Of a stretch of DNA of 64,000 nucleotides, positions 9,410-20,423 are shown piece by piece (positions within the stretch are counted from its first letter, which is position 1; every line of letters begins with the position of its first letter). The notes beneath the pieces were generated by a model. It made no database searches. It had not been told where the DNA came from and was given only the letters and a program-made list of their open reading frames with translations. The stretch covers positions 3,782,001-3,846,000 of the forward strand of contig BCIA01000003.1 in the NCBI GenBank assembly GCA_001599815.1. The letters run 5' to 3'. Both the position numbers and the translations under genes were made by a program. Source of the DNA: Furcasterigmium furcatum (lineage: Eukaryota; Ascomycota; Sordariomycetes; Glomerellales; Plectosphaerellaceae).

Positions 9410-10685
9410 CTAGGCGCGGATCTGCGCCGCCTCGTCCCCTTCGCCCGCCTCGCCTCCATTCTGCGCGCTCCTCAATTCAGGCCCCGCGACGCTGGGATCC
9501 TCTGTGGAAAGACCCTTCCCCTTGCCAGGGCCGCTCTCGGTCGAGAGAAGACTTCCGGACCCGTCGGTGCCCTGCCTGAGCAGGGGCTGCTCCTGGGGGG
9601 GCCCGATGCCGAACTCATCGGGTTGGGGCTGCCAATCGCGGAGGTCGTCCTCGCAGTCATTGAGAATCTGACGAGCCTGCTGCGCGTGGAGGTAATTGCG
9701 GCGAGGGTCGCCGGGGGCGACGGGAGATTCGTCGAGGAGGTGAAGCAGGCGGCGGCCATGCTTCGCGAGGAGGATCTGCTTCTCGGCGCGCTCGATGGTG
9801 GCGGCGAACTCTGCTTCGTACGCCTGCTTGAGCTTCTCGCGGGTCTGGAGCATTTGTTAATAGCCTGTCCACCGAACAAGGGACGAGCTCAGTGACAAGG
9901 GAACGTACAATGTTGGACAGCTGTGCCTCCGCAACCAGGTTTTCCGCCTCGGCTCTAACAAGCTCCTGCTCGAGAACGACGAGCTTGGCGCTCTCGGGTT
10001 CCTTCATCTTGAGCTTCGAGATCTCGTCGGCGATCTTGTCCTTTCCATCGCGGCTCGGCTGGACGCTCTTCTCCGTGTTACGGATGGACTTGAGGCAGGC
10101 TCTCGAGTCGTCGAGGGCGTGGGCGTACGAGTCTTCGAGCTCGCCAATCTCCGAGAGGACGACGCCAATCTTGTCCGAGATGTCGTTGATAGCCTCGTCG
10201 TTGGTGTGTTCGCCCCATTCGGAGAGCTGCGTGGCGATGGTGTGGCGCTCGCGGCCGGCTGCCTCGTGGGCCTGGATCAGGTTGTTCTCCGACTTGATGA
10301 CGCGGTAGAGCCTGCGAGAGAGCTCTGGCTGGATGTTGCCGCGGAGGGAGCTGAAGGAGAAGCCGCTGGTGCGTTGGCCCTTGCCGGAGGAGCCGGCGCG
10401 GGCCTTGCCAGAGCGGATGGATAAGCTACGGTTCCTGAGAAAGGCTGTCAGTGTCATTGCTTCCAGCAGAAACTTGGCCGTTCCTTGCGGTCAAGGACTA
10501 ACGAGAAGGGAGAATGCAGGCTTATGAGTGAAAACAAACGACCCTGGTCGCTGGGAGGTATAGTGGTAGACATGGACGAAGAATCGAAGGGCTCTTGTAG
10601 TGCGGATGACTTGTGGTGATACGCAGAAGCTGAGGCGTGCAAAGTGTTGAACGGATGATGGACGGGATTCACGAAGGACTCACAT
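9410..10685 (-). CDS. pilB: Eisosome component, Pil1/Lsp1 family (PilB-like), with a start codon split by an intron
   Basis: BAR-domain protein that assembles under the plasma membrane into eisosomes. My model has exon 1 = 10685-10684 (the AT of ATG), exon 2 = 10434-9909 and exon 3 = 9844-9410, giving 320 aa. The 249-nt first intron has a perfect GTGAGT donor and a TTTCTCAG acceptor. Joining AT to G gives the N-terminus MNRSLSIRSG, as I recall for filamentous PilB proteins. Family blocks follow (QPELSRRLYRVIKSENNL, SVQPSRDGKDKI, LEQELVRAEAENLVAEAQLSN), then across intron 2 TREKLKQAYEAEF and LLDESPVAPGD. A fallback start is the ATG at 10457, which would add MTLTAFLR. I prefer the split start because that segment reads as intron (CTGAC then TTTCTCAG). 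The C-terminus is acidic and variable. Confidence 0.85.
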
Positions 10686-11844
10686 GGTGACAGTGCCTGG
10701 TGTACGACAGGACTCGGTGGACTGGGCTTTGGATCACGCCTGCTTCGAGTAAGTTCAGCAGGGACTCTAAATACCTAGGTAGGTAGGAAGCCAAGCTTGA
10801 AGGAGGCAATAAATACACAGCCGGTGCTATCACACATGGGATGGAAGAGGACTGCGGGCAAGGCCTCGTCACTCACGTCTTAAGCGCACCGGAGGGAGCC
10901 AAGGCGCGACGATGCCGGCTGAGCTGAGATGGGAAGAGGGGTGGGCCAAGTGCGACCGATATGACGGACTCTCTTACAGTGGAAGGGAGGACAGAGGAGG
11001 ACGGTAATGGTCGAGCTCGAGGAGTTGGAGGGCCTGGATACCGGGGTGCAAGCGGTAGGTGCAAGGAGGAAGCAACCTTCTCCCCGGAGCCTTGGGACTG
11101 GAAACGGGGACAGGAGCTTTATTATGGGACGATCTGCACCAGGGAAGCTCGGGAAGATCAGAAATCGTGCTGAGAGCTTATGAGACACCAGAGGTCATCC
11201 ACTGGCTCGAGATGGGCATTTCTGACCATTCCGGCGGGAGATGGGGGGTGTTTCCCACTAGCTGCGCAGAGTGAGGAGTGTATGAGGTGAGCCGAGCGCG
11301 CCGGCGCGATGATGCGACACGCATATCGAGGTTACTGGCAGCATCGGAATCATGGGCATCACCGGACATGGAGGGCAGCTGGGCTGGGCTGAAGGAGCTG
11401 GGGGATGAACTCGCAGATGGAGGGGCAGCGACCGACCAGCTTGGCGGCACGATGATGTCATGGGCGAGACCCTGCTCTCTCGGGACCCCGCTAACCACCC
11501 GGCCTGGCCGTTTACAGTGGGCCTGCCTCGTTCCCAGGCCGGGCCGTCTCGAGGTGCCCGCCCAGTTCACGATCTGGAGGTTGTTGCGGGAGCCCTTCAG
11601 AAAGATGAGACAGAGAAATCTTTGCCTGTCGCTCTAGATTCTACCAAAAATTCAAGTGCTTCTCTTATCCAATGACCTCCAGCAGAGATGCGATCAACGC
11701 GCTGTACATTATGCAAGATCCAACTCCAAGCCGTCGCTCTCAGGCAAGACTCGCAACCCTCCGATAAACGCCAGAATTCCAACCCATTGTCCACCCAGCA
11801 AACGACATGCCTTCCCGCCCCCTCTTCTCGCTCGTCGGCCCCTC
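10686..11844. other. Intergenic region upstream of pilB, no supported gene
   Basis: About 1.16 kb with only short open frames of biased composition on both strands and no recognisable domain. It probably contains the pilB promoter and 5' UTR and the 3' UTR of the small His-rich gene. Confidence 0.4.
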
Positions 11845-12051
11845 CTAATAGCGAGTGCGCGTTGTCCGCTCGTAGTACACCCCGCTGGTTCGCGGACTCG
11901 GCGAGTAAGACCGCCTCGTGACGCTCGTGTAGCTTGCCCGCGGCGACCGACTGTGGGAGTGATGGTGGTGATGGTGATGGTGCTTGTGCCGCCGTGCCGG
12001 CACCGTCTCCTCGTGGTAGTAGTATTTCCCGCGCTCGTAGCCGAAGCACAT
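11845..12051 (-). CDS. Small His/Arg/Tyr-rich protein (68 aa), hypothetical
   Basis: Reading from the ATG at 12051 gives 68 residues beginning MCFGYERGKYYYHEE, then a block of eight consecutive His, then a Ser/Arg/Tyr-rich tail (RRSYSPSPRTSG) ending RTRY. The His run could bind metal, but no function can be assigned. Support for a real gene: a TATA-like box at 12241-12233, about 190 bp upstream; a CT/CA-rich leader; and a start codon in a favourable context. The frame stays open upstream to 12459, but that part has no protein-like composition. I have a general impression of similar short fungal proteins and no firm family. It may be a stress-type small protein or a chance ORF. Confidence 0.5.
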   Translation of the reverse strand: MCFGYERGKYYYHEETVPARRHKHHHHHHHHSHSRSPRASYTSVTRRSYSPSPRTSGVYYERTTRTRY

Positions 12052-12232
12052 GTTGAAAGGGTGATGCGAAGCGTTCTCGGAGACGGGTGTGATGGGATGG
12101 GTGGTGTTGCGTGCGCTCAGGTGGTAGAGGCTTGAACTGTGAAGTTGAGACTGTGGATTGTGTATGATTTTGGGTGATGATAGGTAGCGAAAGCGAGACA
12201 GACCACGCCACGAGACCAGGAGGACCAAGCCC

Positions 12233-12241
12233 CTTATTATA
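12233..12241 (-). promoter_or_regulatory. TATA-like box before the small His-rich gene
   Basis: TATAATAAG on the minus strand, about 190 bp upstream of the ATG at 12051. Confidence 0.4.
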
Positions 12242-12629
12242 CCCTCGCCCGGCGTTGGCACACATGCCATGCGGACTTGGGACGAGTGACCAACAAGGCT
12301 TAGCATCAGCAGCCTTTCAACCCTGCATACGCCCCAAGCCGGCACTGCCAATCCATCCAATGTTCGTATTGATCCAAAGTTACCTGCATCCAGGTTCTTC
12401 CCAGCTTGCCAGCCAACCAGCCTCTTGCAACGTGGGCTGACGTGCCGAACCCCACTCAACTGCAGGGAGTTGGCTTCATTGATTCTACAGTCCGCTCAGA
12501 CTTGGACCATGGACCCCATTCTCTCCTCATGCTTCCGAGCCACGGGAAGGACTTTGTGGAAATCCATGTCCGTCCTGTTGCTGATTGAAAAATCGAATGA
12601 CCGATTGAGCCAAGATAGTGGTATCTTCT

Positions 12630-13208
12630 TCATCTTTTCTTGCCTCGATGATTGAGGCCACCATATCTTGTGAATCGACCAAAGCCAGGCCCTTCATCTT
12701 GCATCGGCTTCACCTGAACACCCGCGTTGATGAGCATAGCCGAGATCGCGGCCCATCGCGCCTCAAAACTCGGGATGTCCTTTTTTGTTGCCGTGTGCCA
12801 AGTGTGAGGCTTCCACAGAATACAGATCTTGCCGGAGGGTTTAGGGAGACCAACAGTCTCAACCAGTGTGTCGGCAAGCTGGGTTGCCCTCAAGCGGAAG
12901 CTCATTAGAGCTGCTGGGCTCCAGCGCTCATGGACATCGACAGCCTCTCCACGGGCAGCTCGGTTCAGGAGAGCTCTGACGGTATGCTCCCATCCAGCTC
13001 CCCAAGTTTGCGGGCAAGTCCGTATAAATAGTGCTGCCAGTGGCTTGAGGGAATCCGGGGCAGTTATTTCTGGCGTAAAGAGGTCGGCCTGTCTGCGGAT
13101 GCCTCCTTGTACTGGAGTAGCTGGAGGGTGCTGTGTGCTCGGCGAAACGCCAGATAGACTCTCCGACACACCGTCGTGGACAGCCGACTGTGCTTATTGG
13201 CTCGCCAT
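12630..13208 (-). pseudogene. Hypothetical protein gene with a premature stop at codon 5
   Basis: The frame from the ATG at 13208 reads MASQ, then TAA at 13196-13194, and continues open for about 188 codons to a TGA at 12630. The start looks genuine: a TATAAAT box at 13381-13375, a CA-rich leader, and a purine-poor AACACCC just before ATGG. No GT donor lies between ATG and TAA, so splicing cannot remove the stop. A single C-to-T change (CAA to TAA) would explain it. Downstream, the protein has no domain I recognise; it includes LFIRTCPQTWGAGWEHTV and FEARWAAISAMLINAGVQVK. A later ATG (in SPAALMSFRL) could give a shorter product of about 90 aa. A sequencing error is possible. Confidence 0.5.
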
Positions 13209-13374
13209 GGGTGTTGTTGAGATTTGTGCCAGTCGGAGAGGAAGCAAGGGAGTCTGAGGATCTTTGAGCTTGTTTGAGATGAAGATCTTGGAATTGAAAA
13301 AGTTTATGGTGATGTGTTGATATGGATGCTTCGGGGCAAAGGCTTGTTGTCCTGGAGAGGGGAGAGCAGCGATA

Positions 13375-13381
13375 ATTTATA
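13375..13381 (-). promoter_or_regulatory. TATA box upstream of the interrupted gene
   Basis: TATAAAT on the minus strand, 167 bp before the ATG at 13208. The promoter looks intact even though the frame is broken. Confidence 0.45.
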
Positions 13382-13683
13382 GACGGCAGAGTCAGTCAGG
13401 ACTGGCTTGCGGCGCCTTCCGGTCAAACGCCACCACATATCTCCATGCAGAAGTCAATCCTGTCAACAGAGCAAGGACTTGTTGGGATGGAGGCCTCAGA
13501 ACTCCTTACTAACACTTGGAGTCTATCTGCTGATATGACAGTCATCCGCAGGGGCACTGGCTTGGATGAAAAGGCTGATTGATGGAACGTTCAGCACAAC
13601 GGAATGACTTGAAACTACATACATCCATGGACTGCCCGGGTTTCCCCGTCCGCTGTAAAAGGAGAACGAAGATGCAATGGCCA

Positions 13684-15707
13684 TTAGTACCGAAGGTTGT
13701 CTCTCTCCTTTGCCATCTCGATGTAGCGACGCTCCGTCCTCTCGCGGATTTTCTTGCCCCATTTGATGAGCGGCACGTGAAGGAATCCCGTCACAACCGC
13801 CCATACTCCCATGACGATGGTCATGTTCTGGAGCCCCTGGGCGTCCATCCATGGAACGAGAGCGAACAGTATGGCGATGCTGAAGCAGTTCCTCAAGAGA
13901 GCCACGCCAATGAATGCCTCGCCGGTAATCTAGAATATTCGTCAGAAAGGCCTGCGACCTGCTCGCTGAGTCCGGGCAACCCACTGCCTGGTAGCTGTCA
14001 ATGACGACGCAGAGTGCCACGTCGCTGAGACCGCCCAGCCCAAAGCCAAAGATGGCGCTGCCGATGCTTGGGTAGATCCAATGCAACCCCTACCTGTGTT
14101 AGCACCTTCGAGTCTATGAAAGGTCTGGTGTGGGCAGAGCAGAGCAGAGCCTACCTTGGCTGCAGTCACGCCAAACATGATGAACCCGCCCCCCATGCAG
14201 ACGGCAGGGAGATGGTTCAGCTTGAGTCGCATCTCCGGCTCGTAGTAGCCATAGTTCCTCCGAGCAAACCAAGTCAGACATCTATCAGTGAGCGCACCAT
14301 ACGCCGAGCCCAGGATGCAGCCGATGAACACCCCCAGGCTCATGTTCCCGACACCGACCGTGCCGAAATTGTAAGGCGGCTGCGTGAACACAATGGAGAC
14401 GATGGAGGCCTGCGCGGAAATCCAACAGAGGCAGAACGCGTAGGTCAGGCCGGTGTACATGACTGCCGGGAACTTGAAGAGCACAATCAAAGATTGCTTG
14501 ATGATGCTGAACAAGCTCTGCTCGGTCCTCGTGATGAGGCGCATGCGTTGCCGCCATGTCAGCAGCGGGATGTCGGGGTTGATGGTGTGGGTGACCGTGA
14601 CCTGAAGGGCGTTGGAAGTCTCCTGGTCTGCGTTCTCGGATGTCGAGCCCGTTTCTTTCTTGTTGACGGTGACCGAGGCACTCTGCGGGCTTGCCATGGC
14701 GGCGCGTCCAACAATACGAGGGATGTACTTGCTCTCCTCGAAGAGCAGGCAGAAGTACACCAGAAGAGGCGCCTCAAATGCGACGATGGCCCAGAAGCAT
14801 AGTCTCCAGTTGCCATCTGCGGCCATGTAGCCAGCGATGATTGTGCTCAGGAAACTCTGCTTCGTGTCAGTTGATGTGATCCGGCGCAGGCGTCAGGTAG
14901 GCGAGCGAGGACTTACCCCTATCATCACACTGATCATGTACATACCGTTCGCTGTGCCCCGCTGGTGCACAAAGTACAAGTCGGCAATCTGCTTGATGTC
15001 AGCTGAGGAAGTTATCACGGCGCGTGGGAGTTGCCTGACCGTCATTTCAACGATGGTCTCGTTCGTTGCCCCCGCCAGTCCAGAGATGAACTGCGAGATG
15101 TATAATTCCGTGAGGGTGTTCATGCGAGCAGACCAGATTGCCGTGGCGAGAAGAACGGCAGTGGATGCAATGTACATTGACCTTCGCCCGTACTTGACGG
15201 CTGGCGGTATGAACAGGAAGCAGCCCACCGCCGTTCCCGCGTAGTTGACGGCCACAGCGGCGTTGAGCTGATCGTATGTCCACGAGAACTCTGAAACCCA
15301 GAGCACCCAGAAGACAATGGGTATGGCCGCTCTTCTCTGTAGTCAGCAAGCTGGTTCGAGGCGGGATACCGACTGTACTCACTGCGTAAACATCAGTGCG
15401 GAAACTGCGAGAGTCGGGATGAAAACCATCAGTTTGCGCGAGCGGCTCCAGTTCTGCGGAGAGTCAGCCTGGAATTCATCTCATGGTCACTGTGGGAGTT
15501 GTGCGTACCAAAGGGTCATTAGGGTCGTCGGAAGGCGCTGGCTGGGGAACCAGCCGGGGCTCCTCAAGATGACCATCCTCTGTCCCAAGTGTTAGCAACT
15601 TTCCCTCCTCGTCGCAAAGCACATGACCACTACAAACCTCGAATCAAGCGAACGGTACCCGGTGGCGTCGTGAAGTCCGGGGGCGGAGTCAGGCGAGCTC
15701 GTGTCAT
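13684..15707 (-). CDS. MFS transporter, HOL1-like DHA1 family
   Basis: A 12-helix proton-coupled membrane transporter. Exons are 15707-15638, 15579-15509, 15453-15383, about 15334-14917, 14856-14155, 14089-13985 and 13929-13684, giving 560 aa. The start is MTRARLTPPPDF, and DPNDPLNWSRSRK just before helix 1 is typical of fungal DHA1/HOL1-type carriers. Motif-A-like PPAVKYGRRSMY, the ADLYFVHQRGTANGMYM block and a large cytoplasmic loop around residues 240-310 are visible. The third intron's acceptor is ambiguous (AG at 15335 or 15332), which changes the product by one codon only. Yeast Hol1 carries polyamines and cations, but the substrate here is unknown. This is the first gene of a block with DUF3237, GNAT, Zn2Cys6, esterase and FAD-oxidase genes. 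Confidence 0.88.
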
Positions 15708-16216
15708 GTTGCACAGACTGCTGATCTCGGTGAATGGAGGGAGAAGAGAGAGAAGTCGAATATCATAGAACTCCAGATGGGTTGATGTAGTATCATGGTA
15801 GCCATGGTTGACGAGCGCTCTCCTGCCCTTATGTAGGCAGACATGATGCAGGAAGGGAGGTTCGCCATCTCCAGTGACTAGCTCTGTGTGTCTGGAGTAG
15901 GTTTGGAGGTCTGGGGTAGGCATTCCTCAGGGGGCTCCGCCTACTTGATGAGGTTAGACCAGTCACCACGCCTATGTTACCCCGCGATCTCAGCTCCAGT
16001 GATGCCCGGCAGTGCATCCGGGGTGTGGAGAAAGCCCGAGTTGGCGCGGCAAAGTCAGCAGGCCTCTGCCGGGACCTCGGACAGCTCTACTTACTAGATA
16101 CCACGGGTAGCGAGGCAAACGGAAGCACGGCCATCATGCCCAGTGGTGAACATCAACTCGAGACTGGACGAATAGTGAAGGGTGTGAAGCTGCTTCGACT
16201 AGTAATTCACTGCGTT
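15708..16216. other. Intergenic region between the MFS start and the DUF3237 stop
   Basis: About 510 bp and presumably the transporter's promoter. No TATA box or known motif stands out, and no gene is supported. Confidence 0.4.
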
Positions 16217-16862
16217 CTACCTGCCCACAAAGACATCTTCAACCGCCTGCCCAGCAAAGTTGGTCAGCCTCCAGCAGTCAATGACAGCAGCGCCGGCGAA
16301 AGATTGCAACGCTCCGATGGCCACAATGCCATTCATCCAGTTGTACGGCCCGTTGCCAGCAGCTTCAAAAGTGATGTGGGTGAAGTATTCAACCTCGCGC
16401 TGCGAGTAGTCCACATCCATAGAGTCCTCAACGTCGAAGTTCATCCCCGGGCCAGGCCTGAACAAGCCGCGGGCCTGCACATATATATGATGTCCGTCTG
16501 AAGTCCTGATGGTGTACCGGGCGTCCAGCTTGTAGTAGATCTTCGAATATCAGTATGAAATCTTCGAGAGAGAGCGGAAAGCGAACCTTCTTTGAGTGGA
16601 CTCGCTCCGCCCAGTCAGCGCCGCTGTTCTCAACGACGATGCCCTCGATGCCAGGGCCTCGAACCACGCCTGACTGAATGTGGCTGATTGAACGGGTGAC
16701 GCCGGTACCTTGCACGTTGTCGATGTCATATTCATTGGTGGGATGCATCTTCGCAACAAGACGATACACAAACTCCAGAGAGGGCGCCTTCATGGGCGGA
16801 ACCTCCGGGAACAGCCCGTTGCCGGGGCTGTCGATCGGTGCGCGCTCTTGCTGGGCCATCAT
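16217..16862 (-). CDS. DUF3237 family protein
   Basis: Exons 16862-16587 and 16540-16217 give 199 aa, in line with this beta-barrel family of unknown function (about 150-200 aa). Conserved features include PSLEFVYRLVAKM near the start of the domain, GVVRGPGIEGIVVENSGADW, YYKLDARYTIRTSDGHHIYV across the splice, and GLFRPGP. The 46-nt intron has a weak GTTCGC donor but rebuilds the domain in frame. Two starts are possible: the adjacent ATGs at 16862 and 16859 (preferred, following a leader-like CA-rich stretch) or the in-frame ATG at 16973, which would add 37 residues. It is divergent from the GNAT gene across a 456-bp shared promoter, suggesting co-regulation. DUF3237 genes often sit in metabolic clusters. 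Confidence 0.85.
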
Positions 16863-17318
16863 GTGCTGTTGTTGTATGAGATACGTGCCAAGGTGGTAGG
16901 GAGATGTGGAAATGGGAGTGAGCAACGGTAAGGCTTGTTCCTCTTCTACGTCCGTTCTTTGTAGGCCGCCCATGAGGACGGGATCCCCGATGCATGTGCC
17001 GGGGACGGCCCCACTGGCCCCCGATGCACCCCGCACGTCCCACGCCGGCGGGAGTGCGGCACCGATTTCCTAGAGTGGTAAGGCCAAGACCGCGAATCGT
17101 GCTATCCTCAAATTGTCAGGCCGTGCCGCGGTCCGGACAGGAGGGCTTTGATGATCGCTTGGAGCTTCAAACCGGGGAAACGGCTTCATCTGTCGGCATT
17201 TCGTCAGAGAACCTCACGGCGCAGGTGCCTGATACTTTGGCTCCGGGGGTCTTCAGTCGCTCATCCCCCATTCCACTGGCAGTCTTGAAGCTCAACCCGC
17301 AACCAGTGGGCGGTAACG
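16863..17318. promoter_or_regulatory. Shared divergent promoter of the DUF3237 and GNAT genes
   Basis: 456 bp between two head-to-head start codons. Zn2Cys6 regulators typically bind CGG-based inverted or direct repeats; several CGG and CCG triplets are present, but I could not define a convincing site. Confidence 0.4.
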
Positions 17319-18135
17319 ATGGCTCTTCCGAAGGTCCTGATGAGGCCCTTGACCACTGGTAGGTGCAGTCAGATCCTTGGATCACACTTGCCTCTGACAG
17401 CCATATCTTCATAGATCACGCTTGCATCAAGAGGGCCGCAGAAACTCTCAGTCTCTCTTTCGCCTCGGATCCTCTCATACGCTGGCTCTCCCGTGACCCA
17501 TCCGGTCCTGGGTGGGATAGTCTGGTGCCCGGCTTGCAGCAATGGCAGGAGGCGCGAGTTCGCGAATACAATGTGCGGGGCATTGGCATGGAAGCAGTCT
17601 CTTCTGCCACTCAAGCCAGAAACGTCGGCATCTGTTTTCTGTTCCCCCCTAAGCCGCAGCGGCGTTGGCTGAACCCCTTGTGGTGGCCGACATATCTCAG
17701 AGTGTTCTGGGACGTATATTGGGTGAAACCCAGCGAACCGTTCTCGGACGAACGGGTAAGGCGACTCCTTGCTCTGTGAAGCGGCTTGTTTGCTAAACCG
17801 CATCCCAGCGCATTGGAGTCATGATGGGGAGTCACCTCGAGTCCGCGGCAAAGATCAGGAGCCGTTTCCCTCCAGAATCTGTGTACTACCTCGAAATCGC
17901 GGCCGTCCGCCCGGATGCGCAAGGGATGGGAGTCGGCCGAGAAATCATGAACCGAGTCGCTGCTCGGCTCGGTGATTCGCCCTGTTTCTTGGAATGCACC
18001 AACGAGAAGAACGTTGGTTTCTACGAGAAATTCGGATTCAAGGTGGTGTTCGAAAAGGAACTCTGCGATGAAGATCACCTAGAATCATCGGTTATGTTGT
18101 ACTACATGGTAAGGGGCGGGTTTGAGGAGGATTGA
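17319..18135 (+). CDS. GNAT-family N-acetyltransferase
   Basis: Transfers acetyl from acetyl-CoA to an amine; the substrate is unknown. Exons 17319-17362, 17401-17755 and 17809-18135 give 241 aa. The first exon encodes MALPKVLMRPLTTG and joins through a 38-nt intron (GTGCAG donor, CTGAC branch point, GACAG acceptor) to SHIFIDHACIKRAAETL. The second intron uses GTAAG and CCCAG. The acetyl-CoA-binding motif A is clear: VYYLEIAAVRPDAQGMGVGR at about residues 156-175 (Q-x-x-G-x-G). It is followed by FLECTNEKNVGFYEKFGF, the usual motif-B region. Length and order fit the fungal GNAT class of about 220-250 aa. The 38-nt first intron is very short, so the exact N-terminus deserves some caution. Confidence 0.86.
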
Positions 18136-18744
18136 GGGACTCAGGCTACTTACCCGGGGCTGGCCGGGTTTTAACTGTGTCTGAGATTCATCAAGTGTGG
18201 TGTTACAGCGTTACCTGAAATAGGTTGCCAAGGGGCATAGCGGGACGTCCATCCGAGTCGTCAACACGCTTTCCTGTAGTTGAATCCATCGTGACCAGTA
18301 GACCTGTTGGTGTCCTGTTATCCACGCCCCTTGACGTCTTATTTCAGATAACGCAGCAATACCGCTACTCTGAGACGAACAAGCTGTTAAATAAAAATAC
18401 CCCACCCTCTGGTAGGTAATTAGTACTATTACTGTTTAAGGCCATACCAGAAGACCCCTACTTACACAGAAGCAATCGCTGGCCAGGTCTCAGGAGTGCC
18501 ACACTCCTCAGTGCAGTCAGTAATACAACGTATGGTCTCTGAGGATGTCTCTCGGCAGGGGTATGCAGTAGTCGCTGGGTATGGGGTTGGCGTGCTGTTG
18601 GGGACCAGCGTCGGCGTACCTCTGATACCCGACTCGGTACTAGTAGGAACCCCAATCAAAGCGCCCGCGGCTTCATCGGCATGGCAGCCAACCTTCTGAA
18701 GTGTTTCCTCCTAGCAGGTCACTGAGAGAAGCCAAGTCAGCTTC
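18136..18744. other. Intergenic region upstream of the Zn2Cys6 gene
   Basis: About 610 bp between the GNAT stop and the regulator's start. It is slightly AT-richer than its surroundings around 18340-18440. I see no gene or RNA in it. Confidence 0.4.
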
Positions 18745-20353
18745 ATGCTCCGAAGATCGCGCCGTGGGTAAGTCAACGCTTTCAAGCTTCTGCCATCGAC
18801 CAACCGCTCATCGCTGACCCGGAAGCACAGATGCTGGACGTGCAAGAGGCGTCACAAGAAGTGCGATGAGGAGCGACCGGAATGCTCAAGATGCCTTCTG
18901 GCGGGTATGACCTGTGAGGGATACGAAAGGCGCCTGACATGGGGCGTATCCGATGCGACAGCTCCTCCACGGACCGGCATCGTCCTGAATCCCGTCCGGA
19001 AACCGCGGCGTCCGCGAAGAGTGAGAAATAGTATCGGAGATTCGGATGTTGACGCGGATGCGACGCTCGATTCCACCCTGGACTCGTCGGATCCATTCCC
19101 AGTGTCGTCTCCTGACCAGCTCGATCTTCTGTATCTCCAGAACGAACCAGATCAGCTCCAGCAGGATGTGAACTTCCCCAGCGACGACGTGTCGGAGAAG
19201 TTGGCGGCGGAATGTGAGAAGCCCACAGACCCTGAGCTGTCCTCCACCAAGGCTTACCGAGAAGAAGTTGCTACAAACGGCTACCAGACACTGACTGGCC
19301 GCGCCGGATCTGACACTCTCTTCAATACCGACATCCTGCCTCTCCTCGGCAGCTGCGTGGCCCTTCGGCACGTTTGTCTTGCTTACCAGGCAAGCTTGGG
19401 TGTCGAAACGGCATCTCTGACTCCCATTTACATGCAGTCAGCCCTTTCACAATACTTCGAAGACCTGAACAGTCCAGAAAAGATTGAACTGGACGCAACG
19501 CTCGCGACAGGAGTCCTTCTCTGCAGCGTCAGCGTGAGCGAGACCCCCTTCATGCTCTCCAGAGACTCCCTGCTGATAGTGGCAGATAACCTCCCTGTAC
19601 ATCTGGACACCGCTTCTGAAAGGGCTTCATGAAATCCTCCAACGTCGTGGTATTCTCACCACAGTCCCGCGAGCCAGGCTGCTAGACCATCTTCTCGAGG
19701 TCATCGCGTTGATGGACATTCCATGCTTCACCCTCAACAGGCGCACCAAATCGCTCGGCCTGTGGAGGCGGTACGTCGCCCCCCGCAAGATCTCAGGCAT
19801 TGAAGAGACCTCCGGCCTGCCGTACTCTCTCATCACGATACTGGCGGAGCTGGGCTCGCCCCAGGCTGAAGACGCTCTGCTGCAGTGGCCCGGAGAGCTC
19901 GGCGAGCAGTACATTCAGGTTCACCTCTGGGACGCCTTCCGATACGCCGCTGTCCTCCACAACCGGGCGCTCCCTCCACATCTAGACGACGATGATGCAC
20001 CTTCTTCCCCGGCTGGCAGCTGCCCGCGTGATGAGGTGCTGCGCATGCGAGTCTTCGCCGCGATCCAGGCGATCGTGGACTCGGGGGCCTTTACCTTCCG
20101 GCCCCCGCTCGCCCGAGCCACCGCCTACCCGCTCTTCATTGCCGGCCTCTTTGCTGGCGGCAGCCGGGAGCGGAGAGCCACGCGTTTAGCGTTCCAGCTT
20201 CTCATGGACAACGATCAAGATCGCGCCCAGAAGGTTGCGCTGGACATTGTGAGCCAAGTCTGGGACGAGTGCGAAGGCAAAAGCCAGACGATCAAGCTTT
20301 CAAGGGCGACGGAGCTCGCGGCCGAGGGGAACGTGGAGCTTCACTTGTACTGA
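18745..20353 (+). CDS. Zn2Cys6 (fungal binuclear cluster) transcription factor
   Basis: Exons 18745-18767, 18831-19533 and 19586-20353 give 497 aa. The N-terminal zinc cluster is reconstructed across intron 1 (GTAAGT donor, CGCTGAC branch point, CACAG acceptor). It runs CWTCKRRHKKCDEERPECSR and then C-x6-C at residues 9-36, with all six Cys present. An acidic, Asp/Ser-rich linker follows. The C-terminal half resembles the fungal-specific regulatory domain (GVLLCSVSITSLYIWTPLL after splicing, LGLWRRYVAPRK, FAAIQAIVDSGAF). Such proteins often regulate adjacent genes. It lies centrally in the 13.7-24.1 kb block and is the natural candidate regulator of that cluster, which is an inference. Confidence 0.9.
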
Positions 20354-20423
20354 TTATGGCTTGTGTGCCGCCATATACGAATGCACTTCTTTCACTTATC
20401 ATGCAAACAAGGGTACTAGCTAC

